Positions 60,733-64,000 of a stretch of 64,000 bases of DNA are shown here, in pieces; position 1 is the stretch's first letter; each line of letters starts with the position of its first letter. The stretch lies in assembly GCA_903929045.1 (NCBI GenBank), contig CAIYTE010000132.1:1-64000 (forward strand), given 5' to 3'. Both the position numbers and the translations under genes were made by a program. The DNA is from an uncultured Hyphomicrobiales bacterium (GTDB lineage: Bacteria; Pseudomonadota; Alphaproteobacteria; Rhizobiales; Xanthobacteraceae). The notes beneath the pieces were generated by a model, which was given only the letters and a program-made list of their open reading frames with translations, was not told where the DNA came from and ran no database searches.

Positions 60733-62457
60733 ATGGACGCAAAGACCGATCTGAAATCGAGACTGCCAAGCCGCCACGTAACGGAAGGCCCGGCTCGCGC
60801 GCCGCACCGTTCGTATTATTACGCCATGGGTCTGACAAAAGAGCAGATCCATCAGCCGTTTGTCGGCGTTGCTTCATGCTGGAACGAAGCCGCGCCCTGT
60901 AACATCGCCCTGATGCGCCAGGCGCAGGCGGTGAAAAAGGGCGTCGCGGCCAACGGCGGCACCCCCCGCGAATTCTGCACCATCAGCGTCACCGACGGCA
61001 TCGCCATGGGCCATGCCGGCATGTACGCGTCGCTGCCGTCCCGCGAGGTCATCGCGGACTCGGTCGAACTGACCATGCGCGGCCACGGCTATGACGCGCT
61101 CGTCGGTCTCGCTGGCTGCGACAAGTCGCTGCCCGGCATGATGATGGCGATGGTGCGCCTCAATGTGCCGTCGATCTTCATCTACGGCGGCTCGATCCTG
61201 CCCGGCAATTTCCGCGGCCAGACCATCACCGTCCAGGACATGTTCGAAGCGGTCGGCCGTCACTCGGTCGGCAGCCTGTCGGCGGAAGATCTCGACGAGA
61301 TGGAGCAGGTGGCGTGCCCGTCGGCCGGCGCCTGCGGCGCGCAGTTCACCGCCAACACCATGGCGACCGTGTCGGAAGCCATCGGCCTCGCGCTGCCGTA
61401 TTCGGCGGGTGCACCGGCGCCGTACGAAATCCGCGACAGTTTCTGCATGACCGCCGGCGAGATGGTCGTGGAACTCGTGAGGCAGAACATTCGTCCGCGC
61501 GACATCGTCACGCGCAAGTCGCTGGAAAACGCCGCGGCCGTTGTCGCCGCGTCCGGTGGTTCCACCAATGCTGCGCTGCATCTGCCGGCGATCGCGAATG
61601 AGTGCGGCATCAAGTTCGATTTGTTCGACGTTGCGGAAATCTTCAAAAAGACGCCTTACGTCGCGGATTTGAAACCGGGTGGCCGTTATGTCGCCAAGGA
61701 TATGTTCGAAGTTGGCGGCATACCGCTGCTGATGAAGACGCTGCTCGACCATGGCTACATGCATGGCGACTGCATGACCGTCACCGGCCGTACGATGGCG
61801 GAGAACATGGCCAAGGTGAAGTGGAACGATAAACAGGACGTGGTGCTCTCCGCCGCCAAGCCGTTGTCGCCGACCGGCGGTGTCGTCGGTCTGAAAGGCA
61901 ACGTCGCGCCCGATGGCGCCATCGTGAAAATCGCCGGCATGAAGAAAATCGTGTTCTCCGGTCCCGCGCGCTGCTTCGACGGCGAAGAGGCCTGCTTCGA
62001 GGCCGTGCGCAACAAGGACTACAAGGTCGGTGACGTTCTCGTCATCCGCTACGAAGGTCCGCGTGGCGGCCCCGGCATGCGCGAAATGCTCTCGACCACG
62101 GCCGCGCTCTACGGCCAGGGCATGGGCGACAAGGTCGCGCTCATCACCGACGGACGCTTCTCCGGCGCGACGCGCGGTTTCTGCGTCGGCCATGTCGGCC
62201 CGGAAGCTGCGGTCGGCGGCCCGATCGGACTCTTGAAGGACGGCGATATCGTCACGCTCGATGCCGAGAAGGGCACGCTCGACTGCAACGTCAGCGCCGA
62301 GGAATTCGCCAAGCGCAAGAAAGAATGGAAGCCGCGCGAGACCCACTTCGGCTCGGGTGCGCTCTGGAAATACGCACAGCAGGTCGGACCAGCCGTCAAC
62401 GGCGCGGTCACGCATCCCGGCGGCTCGGCCGAGAAGGAATGCTATGCGGACAGCTAA
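60733..62457 (+). CDS. ilvD: Dihydroxy-acid dehydratase
   Basis: A 574-residue iron-sulfur enzyme of branched-chain amino-acid synthesis, converting 2,3-dihydroxy acids to 2-keto acids. The three cluster-binding Cys appear in [21 protein letters not shown] and [37 protein letters not shown] near the C-terminus holds the catalytic Ser region. Full length and uninterrupted. Its last 14 bases overlap the start of the exoR-like gene, coupling the two translationally. Confidence 0.95.
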   Translation: MDAKTDLKSRLPSRHVTEGPARAPHRSYYYAMGLTKEQIHQPFVGVASCWNEAAPCNIALMRQAQAVKKGVAANGGTPREFCTISVTDGIAMGHAGMYASLPSREVIADSVELTMRGHGYDALVGLAGCDKSLPGMMMAMVRLNVPSIFIYGGSILPGNFRGQTITVQDMFEAVGRHSVGSLSAEDLDEMEQVACPSAGACGAQFTANTMATVSEAIGLALPYSAGAPAPYEIRDSFCMTAGEMVVELVRQNIRPRDIVTRKSLENAAAVVAASGGSTNAALHLPAIANECGIKFDLFDVAEIFKKTPYVADLKPGGRYVAKDMFEVGGIPLLMKTLLDHGYMHGDCMTVTGRTMAENMAKVKWNDKQDVVLSAAKPLSPTGGVVGLKGNVAPDGAIVKIAGMKKIVFSGPARCFDGEEACFEAVRNKDYKVGDVLVIRYEGPRGGPGMREMLSTTAALYGQGMGDKVALITDGRFSGATRGFCVGHVGPEAAVGGPIGLLKDGDIVTLDAEKGTLDCNVSAEEFAKRKKEWKPRETHFGSGALWKYAQQVGPAVNGAVTHPGGSAEKECYADS

Positions 62458-63262
62458 GGTCCTGTTGCGTGCATTGGTGATCGGCTCTGCGCTTTGCGCA
62501 GCGCCGACCTTTGCGCTCGATGGGACCAAGTCGGACGATGTGATGGCGGCGCCGGCCAACGTGACGCCGACCGAGGCGTTTCGCTCAGGGGCCAACTGGC
62601 TCAAGAACGGCGAAACCCAGAAGGGCGTTCACTCGCTCGAATACGCCGCCGAGAAGGGCCACGCCATTGCGCAGTGGAAGCTCGGCCGCATGTATGCCGA
62701 AGGCGACGGCGTCACGCAGGACGATCTCAAGGCGTTCGAATATTTCCGCCGCATCGCCGACAGCCACGCCGAGGACAATCCCGATACGCCGCAGGCGCGC
62801 TTTGTCGCCAACGCCTTCGTTGCGCTCGGCCACTATTATCTCGACGGCATTCCGAAAACGGCGGTGAAAGCCGATCCCGATCGCGCCCGCGAAATGTTCG
62901 GCTACGCGGCGTCGTATTTCCGCGATCCAGACGCGCAGTATTATCTGGCGCGGCTCTATCTCGACGGCACCGGCATTCCGGCCGATCCGCGCCAGGCGGC
63001 GCGCTGGTTTGGTTTGTCGGCGCAGAAGGGTCAGTGCCAGGCGCAGGCCATGCTGGGCGCCATGCTGTTCTCGGGCGAGCACGTGCCGCGGCAGGCGGCG
63101 CGCGGGCTGATGTGGCTGACGCTCGCCAAGGATAATGCGCGCACCACCGACCAGACCTGGGTCGCCAAGCTCTATGACAGCGCTTACGAGCAATCGACCG
63201 AAGACGAGCGGGCGCTGGCCTTGAAGCTGCTCAAGCGTTGGCTCGAGACGCGCCGCGAATAG
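62444..63262 (+). CDS. exoR: ExoR-like periplasmic Sel1-repeat protein
   Basis: A 272-residue protein with a Sec leader ([19 protein letters not shown], cleavage near FAL) and four or five Sel1/TPR-like repeats: [20 protein letters not shown], the [12 protein letters not shown] unit, [20 protein letters not shown] and [20 protein letters not shown]. Length, leader and repeat order match ExoR of rhizobia, which binds the periplasmic part of the ExoS kinase and holds back ExoS-ChvI control of exopolysaccharide and motility. exoS and chvI are not in the window. The ATG at 62444 lies inside ilvD, so the two genes are coupled; I inferred the name from pattern, not alignment. Confidence 0.78.
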   Translation: MRTAKVLLRALVIGSALCAAPTFALDGTKSDDVMAAPANVTPTEAFRSGANWLKNGETQKGVHSLEYAAEKGHAIAQWKLGRMYAEGDGVTQDDLKAFEYFRRIADSHAEDNPDTPQARFVANAFVALGHYYLDGIPKTAVKADPDRAREMFGYAASYFRDPDAQYYLARLYLDGTGIPADPRQAARWFGLSAQKGQCQAQAMLGAMLFSGEHVPRQAARGLMWLTLAKDNARTTDQTWVAKLYDSAYEQSTEDERALALKLLKRWLETRRE

Positions 63263-63393
63263 GCGGGCAGGGCAACGTGGCGTATTTTTGCCACAGCCGT
63301 TCGGTTTTCCCCAAGTTTACACGACGGTTACACGGCGAACTGTGGCGGGATTCTGTCAGCCGCGGCCTGTACATAGAATGCGATTTCGAACGC

Positions 63394-63423
63394 TTCTAAT
63401 CGTTACATTAGAAACAATCTAAA
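63394..63423. promoter_or_regulatory. Candidate Irr/iron-control box upstream of the TonB receptor
   Basis: ATTAGAAACAATCTAAA (63407-63423) matches the Bradyrhizobium-type ICE/Irr-box pattern TTTAGAAYNRTTCTAAA at 14 of 17 positions. An overlapping perfect inverted repeat TTCTAAT-N6-ATTAGAA starts at 63394. It lies about 100 bases before the receptor ATG. Irr control of iron-uptake genes is established in this order. Confidence 0.6.
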
Positions 63424-63522
63424 CTATTGATATTGCGGAGGAATTTTCCGTAACCTACAGAATTATCCCAGCAGGAAAATGCGGCAAACAGTCGCAAGTT
63501 ATAAAAACGGGGATGCTGAGGT

Positions 63523-64000
63523 ATGCGTATGGTCGGTTCGCGCACGCGCGCGCAGTTTTTGCTGGCAACGACGTGTCTGGTCGCGGCTTACGGTTTCAGC
63601 GCCAGCGGAGCCTTCGCCAAAGACAAACTCGCGCAGATCGATCCGGCGCTTGACGCCAATGCGCAGGCGCAGACCCTCGACATCATCAACGTCGAAGGCA
63701 CCGGCGGTTCGACCGGCGTCTATTCAGGCAGCACGTCGGTCGCGACCAAGACCAACACGCCGCTGATCAACATTCCGCAGTCGATCAACGTGATCCCGCA
63801 GGAATACATCAAGGATCAGGGCTATCAGAGCATGACCGACGTCACGCGCTACGTGCCGGGCGTGCAGGTCCATCAGGGCGAAGGCAACCGCGACGAACTC
63901 GTCATCCGCGGCGTCGACTCCAGCGCCAACTTCTTCGTCAACGGTTTCCGTGATGACGTTCAGTACTACCGCGATCTCTACAACACGCAGAGCGTCGAGA
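63523..64000 (+). CDS. TonB-dependent siderophore receptor (catecholate type), 3'-truncated by the window
   Basis: The first 159 codons of an outer-membrane receptor. A signal peptide (QFLLATTCLVAAYGFSASGA, cleavage near FAK) is followed by a short linker. The plug domain follows: NTPLINIPQSINVIPQEYIK, RYVPGVQVHQGEGNRDELVI and SSANFFVNGFRDDVQYYRDL. The RDxxFxxNGxRDDxQYxRDLYN pattern is that of Fiu/catecholate receptors. It imports ferric siderophores with TonB energy. The ATG at 63523 follows GCTGAGG. An Irr-like box upstream suggests iron-regulated expression. The barrel lies beyond the window. Confidence 0.88.
   Translation, partial: MRMVGSRTRAQFLLATTCLVAAYGFSASGAFAKDKLAQIDPALDANAQAQTLDIINVEGTGGSTGVYSGSTSVATKTNTPLINIPQSINVIPQEYIKDQGYQSMTDVTRYVPGVQVHQGEGNRDELVIRGVDSSANFFVNGFRDDVQYYRDLYNTQSVE

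Overview
This 64 kb window is GC-rich (roughly 60-65 %, my estimate by eye), densely coded chromosomal DNA of an alphaproteobacterium, most likely a Hyphomicrobiales (Rhizobiales) member near Bradyrhizobium, Rhodopseudomonas or the Xanthobacteraceae. The support is a set of lineage-typical genes and sites: a PopZ-type polar protein, an ExoR-like Sel1 protein, the complete aapJQMP amino-acid transporter, an NDUFS4-like complex I subunit, a Porin_2-type porin, a two-domain cold-shock protein, EcfG-type general-stress promoters and an Irr-type iron-control box. The genus is inference.

Layout. 0-5.4 kb: an envelope glycan cluster, mostly on the minus strand (GT2 transferase, TylF-like methyltransferase, LPG-synthase-type membrane protein, large membrane protein), with a broken GT9 heptosyltransferase-like gene converging on it. 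5.4-8.3 kb: tRNA-Glu, gloA, a sirtuin, a double cold-shock protein, a DUF192 protein and tRNA-Pro. 8.3-11.6 kb: an AT-rich stretch and a tyrosine integrase beside tRNA-Pro, then a porin gene without a recognisable signal peptide. 11.6-13.9 kb: an XRE regulator, the complex I subunit, a degenerate REC-EAL protein and tRNA-Arg. 14.1-24.0 kb: a periplasmic thioester alpha-2-macroglobulin coupled to PBP1C, then an ArnT-like glycosyltransferase coupled to a PAP2 phosphatase. 24.0-28.1 kb: a patch of small stress-type genes (DUF2171, zinc ribbon, two paralogous small secreted proteins, tiny ORFs), two single-domain response regulators and a GAF-HisKA_2 kinase. Four or five EcfG-like promoters with identical 16-base spacing sit in this patch; it is the most system-like and least described region. 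28.4-29.5 kb: a GT2 gene with an internal stop and a LAB_N protein. 29.7-34.0 kb: aapJQMP behind a candidate sigma-54 promoter. 34.0-36.0 kb: a sulfur pair (sseA, cysteine synthase). 36.3-39.5 kb: a diguanylate cyclase, an extradiol dioxygenase and a divergent LysR regulator. 39.8-44.5 kb: a Liv/Bra-type ABC transporter (SBP, two permeases, two ATPases, one ATPase frameshifted late). 44.6-50.8 kb: a MetE-C-like enzyme, an M24 peptidase, nicotinate phosphoribosyltransferase and eutBC. 50.8-51.1 kb: tRNA-Asn and tRNA-Cys. 51.2-58.5 kb: a PCMT-like protein, TolC, PopZ, an MFS transporter and valS. 58.7-64 kb: a Tat-exported hydrolase, a frameshifted XRE antitoxin-like gene, a 3-methyladenine glycosylase, ilvD overlapping exoR, and the start of a catecholate-siderophore TonB receptor behind an Irr-like box.

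Two genome-scale patterns stand out. First, six genes carry a single-base frameshift or an in-frame stop, several at homopolymers, while large housekeeping genes (valS, ilvD, the 5.2 kb macroglobulin gene) are open; this is either uncorrected sequencing error or real decay or variation in accessory genes. Second, four intergenic gaps hold roughly 100-bp hyphenated palindromes of three families, typical of dispersed elements in this order. No CRISPR array, rRNA operon or insertion sequence was seen.
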